Origin: Diprion similis
Taxonomy: Eukaryota; Arthropoda; Insecta; Hymenoptera; Diprionidae
DNA length: 64,000 nucleotides
Assembly: GCF_021155765.1 (NCBI RefSeq)
Contig: NC_060106.1
Span: forward strand, 20,052,031 to 20,116,030
Direction of reading: 5' to 3'
Part shown: one piece after another, positions 50,351 through 62,600 of the stretch
Position numbering within the stretch: position 1 is the first letter of the stretch
How the letters are laid out: the number at the start of each line of letters is the position of its first letter
Translations under genes and position numbers: made by a program
Notes under the pieces: generated by a model
The model's database searches: none
Seen by the model: only the letters and a program-made list of their open reading frames with translations
What the model was told of the DNA's origin: nothing

Positions 50351-52240
50351 CTATTTACGTGGCTTTTTCCCAAGTGGTATCATTTCCATCTCTCTTAAAT
50401 GTCTTCTGAACTTCTTGTAAAATTCAAGTACAACTGGATTAGCCCACACTTGGTTAGCACTGAAATCCAAAACTCTTAAAGCTTGCAGGTTTTGGGCCCT
50501 AGACAGTGCGACATAAGCTTGCCCAGCATCAAAAACTCGCCCAAGGCTCATTTCAACACAATCTAAAGTAAGCCCTTGACTTTTATGGATTGAAAACGCC
50601 CAGGCAAGTTTCAGTGGAATTTGTTTCCTAGAAATAACTGCACCGGCAGCCGTTTTTATTGTCCATTTATCTAATTTTGCTCTATACTCTTTGCCACATC
50701 GAAAACGAACTACTGGGGCATCTTCTACAAATTTAATTACTATGCCTCTAGCTCCATTTACTAAACCATCAGCAATGCTTATGTTTTTCAGGAGCATAAC
50801 TTGGGCCCCGACTTTCAAGTCTAATTTACTGGTAACCGGTAGCTGCTGATCGAGAGTCTTGGTCATATAAGTATCAGAGTCCTCGGCTAAGAATGTCCTG
50901 CATTCTCCATCCAGCTGTTCCAGTTTAGACTCGTTAATTAGGTTGGCGTCGTTGATATGCGAGCATAGTCTGGTAGCCAGAATTCCATCTTTCTCAATCT
51001 GTTGACTAGATGTTGCCACAAGAATTTTCGCAATTTCATCAGTGACTCTTCCTATCCTGATATTATTCAAAATGCTGATAAAAGTCGGATCATTTTGTCT
51101 GTGAACTTTTTGGAGTTCAAAAGTGTGTTTAACACACTCTTTCCAAGACTTGCTTTGGAAGCAGAACCTCATCTTATCTGCAACTTTGGTAACCGGAGGA
51201 AGCTGCAGGAAATCTCCGCAAAGAATAAGCTGTATTCCCCCGAATGGTTTGTCGTTCTTTCTTATCCTCCTGGCAACAGCTTCGATTTTGTCAAAATAAT
51301 CACCATCAACCATAGATATTTCATCAATAACGAGATGCTTGGTCTTCCGCCAAATCTGAGCTGCTGTCGGCCTCGATGCTAACTCATAGCACTTCTCTAG
51401 AGATGCAGAACCGATACCGATACCAGCGAATTGATGCAGCGTTATTCCCCCGATGTGGCAAGCAGCTACACCTGTACTAGCTGTGGCGGCAGTAACGTCG
51501 GGTGGCAAGGCAGCGATAATTCTTTTGAGCAGAAAAGATTTCCCGGTACCTGCCGAGCCAGTGAAGAATAAGCTTTGCCCAGCAATAGCAGCGTTTAGAA
51601 CAGCTGTTTGCTCCTCAGTAAGGTTGCAGACGGTTGGATTATTATAGAGTTTCTTAACTAATGGAATTTTCGGTTGACTGTGATCGATGATTTTTCGTTT
51701 CCTCACATTGGAGGGTGATGGGGTAGTGAATGTGGCCCGCGAAACACAAATTGCTTTTTCCTTGGCTTTGTTTACCTCGGCGGATGTGGCTGGACTTATT
51801 TCTTGGACCGCTTGCAGCGGCTTGTTGGACAGGAGCTGATCACGCAGTGGATTTTGAGATGGATTCTTACCCGGTTGACCGGTCATTTTGACGAATATCA
51901 TTTTGAGGAATGATATCAGCTGCGCTGGCGGGGCATTAGACATGAACAGGGTGCAATTCTGTTCTAAGAATTTAATTGACGCCTTGCCTTCGGTTATAAA
52001 CTTTTTGAACACAGTAAAGCCTGTGAGCGACAATTCTACTCGGCCGTTGCGTTTGTCCGGTTGGATTTCTATGAGCATTTGTCGCGTACCATTGCGAAAT
52101 AAACGCAATGTCGCCGAACTGTGGGACACTTTGTTTGACAAGGATCCTTGATTGTTGAGGTATTGTAAAGTCACAGCACATTTCAACGAATTTGCAGAGT
52201 CCATTATTTTACCGGCTTTAGGACACGACAGAGTGACCAC
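50351..52240 (-). CDS. PIF1: ATP-dependent 5'-3' DNA helicase PIF1
   Basis: A single uninterrupted frame of 629 residues, without introns. The N-terminal 120 residues (SLKCAVTLQYLNN, LMIEIQP-like block) match the PIF1 N-terminal region. The superfamily 1B helicase core follows: Q-motif LTEEQTAVLNAA, Walker A GSAGTGKS (228-235), TASTGVAACHIGG, Walker B VIDEISMVD (304-312), LILCGDFLQLPPV, KVGAQVMLLKN, and the C-terminal LAWAFSIHKSQGLTLD and QAYVALSRAQ. The helicase unwinds G-quadruplexes and forked DNA in nucleus and mitochondria. ATG 52204 (residue 13, MDSANSLKC) is an alternative start that fits the nuclear form better; the first 12 residues could help mitochondrial targeting. It is the full-length cellular gene, not a Helitron, because no Rep domain is fused. 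Confidence 0.95.
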   Translation of the reverse strand: MVTLSCPKAGKIMDSANSLKCAVTLQYLNNQGSLSNKVSHSSATLRLFRNGTRQMLIEIQPDKRNGRVELSLTGFTVFKKFITEGKASIKFLEQNCTLFMSNAPPAQLISFLKMIFVKMTGQPGKNPSQNPLRDQLLSNKPLQAVQEISPATSAEVNKAKEKAICVSRATFTTPSPSNVRKRKIIDHSQPKIPLVKKLYNNPTVCNLTEEQTAVLNAAIAGQSLFFTGSAGTGKSFLLKRIIAALPPDVTAATASTGVAACHIGGITLHQFAGIGIGSASLEKCYELASRPTAAQIWRKTKHLVIDEISMVDGDYFDKIEAVARRIRKNDKPFGGIQLILCGDFLQLPPVTKVADKMRFCFQSKSWKECVKHTFELQKVHRQNDPTFISILNNIRIGRVTDEIAKILVATSSQQIEKDGILATRLCSHINDANLINESKLEQLDGECRTFLAEDSDTYMTKTLDQQLPVTSKLDLKVGAQVMLLKNISIADGLVNGARGIVIKFVEDAPVVRFRCGKEYRAKLDKWTIKTAAGAVISRKQIPLKLAWAFSIHKSQGLTLDCVEMSLGRVFDAGQAYVALSRAQNLQALRVLDFSANQVWANPVVLEFYKKFRRHLREMEMIPLGKKPRK

Positions 52241-52600
52241 GGTGAATATGGCACAAGACGTAGATGGTAACGGTTAAAACGAATGTGTCAGCATTGCCAA
52301 CTCTGTAGCGAGAACCAACTGTACTCAATATAGATGTACTTTAGCGTATCAGATCCGTTCAAATAGTTTTCAAAGTACACTGGTGTGATTATATTAAATA
52401 ATTAATCTAGATCTTTGTTTGAATAGTAATAGGTAAGTAAGTACTGTGAGATTTATTTTATTGAATTATTAAAATTGCACTTAGATGCTAAACTTACATT
52501 TTTGTAATTTGTACATACATGTCTTTATATCTTAGAACTTTTTTTCGAACACTATGTTAAAGAATACATTGGACATGAAAATTGATTGATTGCGATCATA
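52241..52600. other. PIF1 upstream region
   Basis: Presumed PIF1 promoter and 5' UTR. No further gene seen. Confidence 0.5.
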
Positions 52601-52619
52601 TAAATTGAACTTGCGCTCG

Positions 52620-53642
52620 GACTGATGATATGAACTTTTGTTTTGTTCTGAACTTTTCAACGTAAAACCGTGAGTTTTTTCTAACACCGAAACGATGCGT
52701 ACGCCTAACGTAAGTAACGGCAGTCAGACAGCTCATGTTTTTAAAATAACTCTGACTGCGTAGACTGCCAATTACTTTTGCAAAATTACGTCGACCCGAG
52801 GTATGAATACAGATCAATTTCAGCGTATTTCGAAGTCCGTCAGAACTGGTCTCAAATAACCAAATGTGTTAACCTTCCTTTTTTTTGCGAAGCAAAATTT
52901 TCGTTTCAAAATCAATGCAAACAACCCTTTCCAGGCTAATTGGGATCCAAGTATTGCAAAAAAGTATTTGGAACATCGTGGGATCAACACCTGGAGAGAT
53001 TTGATGGAAAAAGGGAAAAATTTATGTAGGTGTCAGTCCTTTTATTCCAGGTTACGTAAAATTGTAACAATAATTATATGTACTATATTATACAACTCTC
53101 ATCCTGCAGCGGAGCATCTCACCTGTACTCAGGTCGAAGCTTGAACTATGCTTACAAACTAGAATAATAATTATATCATGCAAAATTATACATATTCTGC
53201 TTGATCCAGTATACTTCACAGTATAGTGTCCTTATGAACTCAAACACTATGGAAAATGTTGTACTTATTCTAGCTATGAGTACATTATAAGAGTAATTAT
53301 TTGTACATTATATCATTGTAAGTAACGTATTGAAATTGTACTACCTTGGTAAAGTATACAGTATACACTGACACACGAACACTTGTACTGAACTGAGGCA
53401 CATTAAATAAACTGGGACTGGAACTTTATACAAGATACGTGTTTCTGATTTTCCTCTGTCACCTCATTGAAAACCCAGTGCAAATTTGATGTTTTGCAGC
53501 CGTAGGTTTTGATTCGTTGCTGGCAACGTGTCTAGTCTTTACGTAATAAATTCCTTTCGCAAAATTATGACGATGAAGTGTATTGAAGATGTGTTTCCGG
53601 TATTTTTCTAACTCGTGCGGATTTCGAACAAGAATACAGAAG
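52620..53642. repeat. Decayed edge monomers of the 312-bp satellite
   Basis: Recognisable remnants appear in the same orientation as the array: TTTTGCAAAATTACGTCG near 52775, AAAATTTTCGTTTC and CAGGCTAATTGGGATCC near 52900-52950, TTTCGCAAAATTATGACG near 53550, and GTCAGCCTTAGTTTTTT near 53645. Between them the sequence has diverged beyond easy reading. This is typical of an array edge. Confidence 0.65.
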
Positions 53643-56600
53643 AGTCAGCCTTAGTTTTTTGGTCATTTCCGGAGCTAAAAATTTTTCGTCTCGGAATCGA
53701 TTTGTATGACCCTTCCCGGACTAATTGGACCCCCAGAAACTCAAAAAACACATGAAAAAGAGCGTAGGACCAACAGCAGAGAAATTACGACGAAAATAAG
53801 CAGTTTTTCGCTTGTAACTTTTCAGGCGTTGCTCGCAGCGCATTGGGACTGCGTTTAATCAATTTCTCTCGCAAAATTACGTCGAAATAGTGCCTTAACG
53901 AATTAATTGCCGCACTTTTCGGAATCGTTGAAATTTTCGCCAAAAATGCAAAGGGGTTAGCCTTAGTTTTTTCGTCATTTCCGGAGCCGAAAATTTTTCG
54001 TCTCGGAATCGATTCGTATGACCCTTTCTGGACTAATTGGACCCCCAGAAACTCAAAAAACTCATGAAAAAGAGCGTAGGACCAACAGCAGGAAAATGAC
54101 GACGAAAATAAGCAGTTTTTTGCTTGTAACTTTTCAGGCGTTGCTCGCAGCGCATTGGGACTGCGTCCAATCGATTTCTCTCGCAAAATTACGTCGGAAT
54201 AGTGCCTTAACGAATCAATTGCTGCACTTTTCGGAATGGTCGAAATTTTCGCCAAAAATGCAAAGGGGTTAGCCTTAGTTTTTTCGTCATTTCCGGGGCC
54301 GAAAATTTTTCGTCTCGGAATCGATTTGTATGACCCTTGCCGGACTAATTGGACCCCCAGGAACTCAAAAAACTCATGAAAAAGAGCGTAGGACCAACAG
54401 CAGAGGAATGACGACGAAAATAAGCAGTTTTTCGCTTGTAACTTTTCAGGCGTTGCTCGCAGCGCATTGGGACTGCGTTTAATCAATTTCTCTCGCAAAA
54501 TTACGTCGGAATAGTGCCTTAACGAATTAATTGCCGCACTTTGCGGAATCGTTGAAATTTTCGACAAAAATGCAAAGGGGTTAGCCTTAGTTTTTTCGTC
54601 ATTTCCGGAGCCGAAAATTTTTCGTCTCGGAATCGATTCGTATGACCCTTTCTGGACTAATTGGACCCCCAGGAACTCAAAAAACTCATGAAAAAGAGCG
54701 TAGGACCAACAGCAGAGAAATGACGACGAAAATAAGCAGTTTTTCGCTCGTAACTTTTCAGGCGTTGCTCGCAGCGCATTGGGACTGCGTCCAATCGATT
54801 TCTCTGGCAAAATTACGTCGGAATAGTGCCTTAACGAATTGATTGCTGCACTTTTCGGAATGGTCGAAATTTTCGCCAAAAATGCAAAGGGGTTAGTCTT
54901 AGTTTTTTCGTCATTTCCGGGGCCGAAAATTTTTCGTCTCGGAATCGATTTGTATGACACTTGCCGGACTAATTGGACCCCCAGGAACTCAAAAAACACA
55001 TGAAAAAGAGCGTAGGACCAACAGCAGAGAAATTACGACGAAAATAAGCAGTTTTTCGCTCGTAACTTTTCAGGCGTTGCTCGCAGCGCATTGGGACTGC
55101 GTCCAATGGATTTCTCTCGCAAAATTACGTCGGAATAGTGCCTCAACGAATTAATTGCAGCACTTTTCGGAATGGTCGAAATTTTCGCCAAAAATGCAAA
55201 GGGGTTAGCCTTAGTTTTTTCGTGATTTCCGGGGCCGAAAATTTGTCGTCTCGGAATCGATTTGTATGACCCTTCCCGGACTAATTGGACCCCCAGGAAC
55301 TCAAAAAACTCATGAAAAAGAGCGTAGGACCAACAGCAGAGGAATGACGACGAAAATAAGCAGTTTTTCGCTTGTAACTTTTCAGGCGTTGCTCGCAGCG
55401 CATTGGGACTGCGTTTAATCAATTTCTCTCGCAAAATTACGTCGGAATAGTGCCTTGACGAATTAATTGCCGCACTTTGCGGAATCGTTGAAATTTTCGC
55501 CAAAAATGCAAAGGGGTTAGCCTTAGTTTTTTCGTCATTTCCGGAGCCGAAAATTTTTCGTCTCGGAATCGATTCGTATGACCCTTTCTGGACTAATTGG
55601 ACCCCCAGGAACTCAAAAAACTCATGAAAAAGAGCGTAGGACCAACAGCAGAGAAATGACGACGAAAATAAGCAGTTTTTCGCTCGTAACTTTTCAGGCG
55701 TTGCTCGCAGCGCATTGGAACTGCGTCCAATCGATTTCTCTCGCAAAATTACGTCGGAATAGTGCCTCAACGAATTAATTGCAGCACTTTTCGGAATGGT
55801 CGAAATTTTCGCCAAAAATGCAAAGGGGTTAGCCTTAGTTTTTTCGTCATTTCCGGGGCCGAAAATTTTTCGTCTCGGAATCGATTTGTATGACCCTTCC
55901 CGGACTAATTGGACCCCCAGAAACTCAAGAAACACATGAAAAAGAGCGTAGGACCAACAGCAGAGAAATGACGACGAAAATAAGCAGTTTTTCGCTCGTA
56001 ACTTTTCAGGCGTTGCTCGCAGCGCATTGGGACTGCGTTCAATCGATTTCTCACGCAAAATTACGTCGGAATAGTGCCTTAACGAATTAATTGCTGCACT
56101 TTTCGGAATGGTCGAAATTTTCGCCAAAAATGCAAAGGGGTTAGCCTTAGTTTTTTCGTCATTTCCGGAGCCGAAAATTTTTCGTCTCGGAATCGATTCG
56201 TATGACCCTTTCTGGACTAATTGGACCCCCAGGAACTCGAAAAACTCATGAAAAAGAGCGTAGGACCAACAGCAGAGAAATGACGACGAAAATAAGCAGT
56301 TTTTCGCTCGTAACTTTTCCGGCGTTGCTCGCAGCGCATTGGGACTGCGTCCAATGGATTTCTCTCGCAAAATTACGTCGGAATAGTGCCTTAACAAATT
56401 AATTGCAGCACTTTTCGGAATCGTCGAAATTTTCGCCAAAAATGCAAAGGGGTTAGCCTTAGTTTTTTCGTCATTTCCGGGGCCGAAAATTTTTCGTCTC
56501 GGAATCGATTTGTATGACCCTTGCCGGACTAATTGGACCCCCAGGAACTCAAAAAACACATGAAAAAGAGCGTAGGACCAACAGCAGAGAAATGACGACG

Positions 56601-59600
56601 AAAATAAGCAGTTTTTCGCTCGTAACTTTTCAGGCGTTGCTCGCAGCGCATTGGGACTGCGTCCAATCGATTTCTCTCGCAAAATTACGTCGGAATGGTG
56701 CCTTAACGAATTAATTGCTGCACTTTTCGGAATGGTCGAAATTTTCGCCAAAAATGCAAAGGGGTTAGCCTTAGTTTTTTCGTCATTTCCGGAGCCGAAA
56801 ATTTTTCGTCTCGGAATCGATTTGTATGACCCTTCCTGGACTAATTGGACCCCCAGGAACTCGAAAAACTCATGAAAAAGAGCGTAGGACCAACAGCAGA
56901 GAAATTACGACGAAAATGAGCAGTTTTTCGCTTGTAACTTTTCAGGCGTTGCTCGCAGCGCATTGGGACTGCGTTTAATCAATTTCTCTCGCAAAATTAC
57001 GTCGGAATAGTGCCTTAACGAATTAATTGCAGCACTTTTCGGAATCGTTGAAATTTTCGCCAAAAATGCAAAGGGGTTAGCTTTAGTTTTTTCGTCATTT
57101 CCGGAGCCGAAAATTTTTCGGCTCGGAATCGATTCGTATTACCCTTTCTGGACTAATTGGACCCCCAGGAACTCAAAAAACTCATGAAAAAGAGCGTAGG
57201 ACCAACAGCAGAGAAATGACGACGAAAATAAGCAGTTTTTCGCTCGTAACTTTTCAGGCGTTGCTCGCAGCGCATTGGGACTGCGTCCAATCGATTTCTC
57301 TCGCAAAATTACGTCGGAATAGTGCCTTAACGAATTAATTGCTGCACTTTTCGGAATGGTCGAAATTTTCGCCAAAAATGCAAAGGGGTTAGCCTTAGTT
57401 TTTTCGTCATTTCCGGGGCCGAAAATTTTTCGTCTCGGAATCGATTTGTATGACCCTTCCCGGACTAATTGGACCCCCAGAAACTCAAGAAACACATGAA
57501 AAAGAGCGTAGGACCAACAGCAGAGAAATGACGACGAAAATAAGCAGTTTTTCGCTCGTAACTTTTCAGGCGTTGCTCGCAGCGCATTGGGACTGCGTTC
57601 AATCGATTTCTCACGCAAAATTACGTCGGAATAGTGCCTTAACGAATTAATTGCTGCACTTTTCGGAATGGTCGAAATTTTCGCCAAAAATGCAAAGGGG
57701 TTAGCCTTAGTTTTTTCGTCATTTCCGGAGCCGAAAATTTTTCGTCTCGGAATCGATTCGTATGACCCTTTCTGGACTAATTGGACCCCCAGAAACTCAA
57801 AAAACTCATGAAAAAGAGCGTAGGACCAACAGCAGAGAAATGACGACGAAAATAAGCAGTTTTTCGCTCGTAACTTTTCAGGCGTTGCTCGCAGCGCATT
57901 GGGACTGCGTCCAATGGATTTCTCTCGCAAAATTACGTCGGAATAGTGCCTTAACAAATTAATTGCAGCACTTTTCGGAATCGTCGAAATTTTCGCCAAA
58001 AATGCAAAGGGGTTAGCCTTAGTTTTTTCGTCATTTCCGGGGCCGAAAATTTTTCGTCTCGGAATCGATTTGTATGACCCTTGCCGGACTAATTGGACCC
58101 CCAGGAACTCAAAAAACACATGAAAAAGAGCGTAGGACCAACAGCAGAGAAATGACGACGAAAATAAGCAGTTTTTCGCTCGTAACTTTTCAGGCGTTGC
58201 TCGCAGCGCATTGGGACTGCGTCCAATCGATTTCTCTCGCAAAATTACGTCGGAATGGTGCCTTAACGAATTAATTGCTGCACTTTTCGGAATGGTCGAA
58301 ATTTTCGCCAAAAATGCAAAGGGGTTAGCCTTAGTTTTTTCGTCATTTCCGGAGCCGAAAATTTTTCGTCTCGGAATCGATTTGTATGACCCTTCCTGGA
58401 CTAATTGGACCCCCAGGAACTCAAAAAACTCATGAAAAAGAGCATAGGACCAACAGCAGAGAAATGACGACGAAAATAAGCAGTTTTTCGCTCGTAACTT
58501 TTCAGGCGTTGCTCGCAGCGCATTGGGACTGCGTCCAATCGATTTCTCTCGCAAAATTACGTCGGAATAGTGCCTTAACGAATTGATTGCTGCACTTTTC
58601 GGAATGGTCGAAATTTTCGCCAAAAATGCAAAGGGGTTAGCCTTAGTTTTTTCGTCATTTCCAGAGCCGAAAATTTTTCGTTTCGGAATCGATTTGTATG
58701 ACCCTTCCCGGACTAATTGGACCCCCAGAAACTCAAGAAACACATGAAAAAGAGCGTAGGACCAACAGCAGAGAAATGACGACGAAAATAAGCAGTTTTT
58801 CGCTCGTAACTTTTCAGGCGTTGCTCGCAGCGCATTGGGACTGCGTTCAATCGATTTCTCACGCAAAATTACGTCGGAATAGTGCCTTAACGAATTAATT
58901 GCTGCACTTTTCGGAATGGTCGAAATTTTCGCCAAAAATGCAAAGGGGTTAGCCTTAGTTTTTTCGTCATTTCCGGGGCCGAAAATTTTTCGTCTCGGAA
59001 TCGATTTGTATGACCCTTTCTGGACTAATTGGACCCCCAGGAACCTAAAAAACTCATGAAAAAGAGCGTAGGACCAACAGCAGAGAAATTACGACGAAAA
59101 TGAGCAGTTTTTCGCTTGTAACTTTTCAGGCGTTGCTCGCAGCGCATTGGGACTGCGTTTAATCAATTTCTCTCGCAAAATTACGTCGGAATAGTGCCTT
59201 AACGAATTAATTGCAGCACTTTTCGGAATCGTTGAAATTTTCGCCAAAAATGCAAAGGGGTTAGCTTTAGTTTTTTCGTCATTTCCGGAGCCGAAAATTT
59301 TTCGGCTCGGAATCGATTCGTATTACCCTTTCTGGACTAATTGGACCCCCAGGAACTCAAAAAACTCATGAAAAAGAGCGTAGGACCAACAGCAGAGAAA
59401 TGACGACGAAAATAAGCAGTTTTTCGCTCGTAACTTTTCAGGCGTTGCTCGCAGCGCATTGGGACTGCGTCCAATCGATTTCTCTCGCAAAATTACGTCG
59501 GAATAGTGCCTTAACGAATTAATTGCTGCACTTTTCGGAATGGTCGAAATTTTCGCCAAAAATGCAAAGGGGTTAGCCTTAGTTTTTTCGTCATTTCCGG

Positions 59601-62600
59601 GGCCGAAAATTTTTCGTCTCGGAATCGATTTGTATGACCCTTCCCGGACTAATCGGACCCCCGGGAACTCAAAAAACTCATGAAAAAGAGCGTAGGACCA
59701 ACAGCAGAGAAATGACGACGAAAATAAGCAGTTTTTCGCTTGTAACTTTTCAGGCGTTGCTCGCAGCGCATTGGGACTGCGTCCGATGGATTTCACTCGC
59801 AAAATTACGTCGGAATAGTGCCTTAACGAATTAATTGCTGCACTTTTCGGAATGGTCGAAATTTTCGCCAAAAATGCAAAGGGGTTAGCCTTAGTTTTTT
59901 CGTCATTTCCGGGGCCGAAAATTTTTCGTCTCGGAATCGATTTGTATGACCCTTCCTAGACTAATTGGACCCCCAGGAACTCAAAAAACACATGAAAAAG
60001 AGCGTAGGACCAACAGCAGAGAAATGACGACGAAAATAAGCAGTTTTTCGCTCGTAACTTTTCAGGCGTTGCTCGCAGCGCATTGGGACTGCGTTCAATC
60101 GATTTCTCACGCAAAATTACGTCGGAATAGTGCCTTGACGAATTAATTGCTGCACTTTTCGGAATGGTCGAAATTTTCGCCAAAAATGCAAAGGGGTTAG
60201 CCTCAGTTTTTTCGTCATTTCCGGGGCCGAAAATTTTTCGTCTCGGAATCGATTTGTATGACCCTTCCTGGACTAATTGGACCCCCAGGAACTTGAAAAA
60301 CTCATGAAAAAGAGCGTAGGACCAACAGCAGAGAAATTACGACGAAAATAAGCAGTTTTTCGCTTGTAACTTTTCAGGCGTTGCTCGCAGCGCATTGGGA
60401 CTGCGTTTAATCAATTTCTCTCGCAAAATTACGTCGGAATAGTGCCTTAACGAATTAATTGCAGCACTTTCCGGAATCGTTGAAATTTTCGCCAAAAATG
60501 CAAAGGGGTTAGCCTTAGTTTTTTCGTCATTTCCGGGGCCGAAAATTTTTCGTCTCGGAATCGATTTGTATGACCCTTGCCGGACTAATTGGACCCCCAG
60601 GAACTCAAAAAACACATGAAAAAGAGCGTAGGACCAACAGCAGAGAAATGACGACGAAAATGAGCAGTTTTTCGCTCGTAACTTTTCAGGCGTTGCTCGC
60701 AGCGCATTGAGACTGCGTTCAATCGATTTCTCACGCAAAATTACGTCGGAATAGTGCCTTCACGAATTAATTGCTGCACTTTTCGGAATGGTCGAAATTT
60801 TCGCCAAAAATGCAAAGGGGTTAGCCTTAGTTTTTTCGTCATTTCCGGGGCCGAAAATTTTTCGTCTCGGAATCGATTTGTATGACCCTTCCTGGACTAA
60901 TTGGACCCCCAGGAACTTAAAAAACTCATGAAAAAGAGCGTAGGACCAACAGCAGAGAAATTACGACGAAAATAAGCAGTTTTTCGCTCGTAAATTTTCA
61001 GGCGTTGCTCGCAGCGCATTGAGACTGCGTTCAATCGATTTCTCACGCAAAATTACGTCGGAATAGTGCCTTAACGAATTAATTGCTGCACTTTTCGGAA
61101 TGGTCGAAATTTTCGCCAAAAATGCAAAGGGGTTAGCCTTAGTTTTTTCGTCATTTCCGGGGCCGAAAATTTTTCGTCTCGGAATCGATTTGTATGACCC
61201 TTCCTGGACTAATTGGACCCCCAGGAACTTAAAAAACTCATGAAAAAGAGCGTAGGACCAACAGCAGAGAAATTACGACGAAAATAAGCAGTTTTTCGCT
61301 TGTAACTTTTCAGGCGTTGCTCGCAGCGCATTGAGACTGCGTTTAATCAATTTCTCTCGCAAAATTACGTCGGAATAGTGCCTTAACGAATTAATTGCAG
61401 CACTTTTCGGAATCGTTGAAATTTTCGCCAAAAATGCAAAGGGGTTAGCTTTAGTTTTTTCGTCATTTCCGGAGCCGAAAATTTTTCGGCTCGGAATCGA
61501 TTCGTATTACCCTTTCTGGACTAATTGGACCCCCAGGAACTCAAAAAACACATGAAAAAGAGCGTAGGACCAACAGCAGAGAAATTACGACGAAAATAAG
61601 CAGTTTTTCGCTTGTAACTTTTCAGGCGTTGCTCGCAGCGCATTGAGACTGCGTTTAATCAATTTCTCTCGCAAAATTACGTCGGAATAGTGCCTTAACG
61701 AATTAATTGCAGCACTTTTCGGAATCGTTGAAATTTTCGCCAAAAATGCAAAGGGGTTAGCCTTAGTTTTTTCGTCATTTCCGGGGCCGAAAATTTTTCG
61801 TCTCGGAATCGATTTGTATGACCCTTCCTAGACTAATTGGACCCCCAGGAACTCAAAAAACACATGAAAAAGAGCGTAGGACCAACAGCAGAGAAATGAC
61901 GACGAAAATAAGCAGTTTTTCGCTCGTAACTTTTCAGGCGTTGCTCGCAGCGCATTGGGACTGCGTCCAATCGATTTCTCTCGCAAAATTACGTCGGAAT
62001 AGTGCCTTAACGAATTGATTGCTGCACTTTTCGGAATGGTCGAAATTTTCGCCACAAATGCAAAGGGGTTAGCCTTAGTTTTTTCGTCATTTCCAGGGCC
62101 GAAAATTTTTCGTCTCGGAATCGATTTGTATCACCCTTGCCGGACTAATTGGACCCCCAGGAACTCAAAAAACACATGAAAAAGAGCGTAGGACCTACAG
62201 CAGAGAAATGACGACGAAAATAAGCAGTTTTTCGCTCGTAACTTTTCAGGCGTTGCTCGCAGCGCATTGGGACTGCGTCCAATCGATTTCTCTCGCAAAA
62301 TTACGTCGGAATAGTGCCTTAACGAATTAATTGCTGCACTTTTCGGAATGGTCGGAATTTTCGCCAAAAATGCAAAGGGGTTAGCCTTAGTTTTTTCGTC
62401 ATTTCCGGGGCCGAAAATTTTTCGTTTCGGAATCGATTTGTATGACCCTTCCCGGACTAATTGGACCCCCAGGAACTCAAAAAACTCATGAAAAAGAGCG
62501 TAGGACCAACAGCAGAGAAATGACGACGAAAATAAGCAGTTTTTCGCTCGTAACTTTTCAGGCGTTGCTCGCAGCGCATTGGGACTGCGTCCAATCGATT

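Noticed and set aside
50351-52240. PIF1 frame as part of a Helitron transposon
   Set aside because: The frame begins with the cellular PIF1 N-terminal region, lacks a Rep nuclease domain, and has no visible Helitron ends.
52866-53144. 92-codon plus-strand frame after PIF1
   Set aside because: It lies in decayed satellite monomers; the similarity to the satellite explains the sequence.
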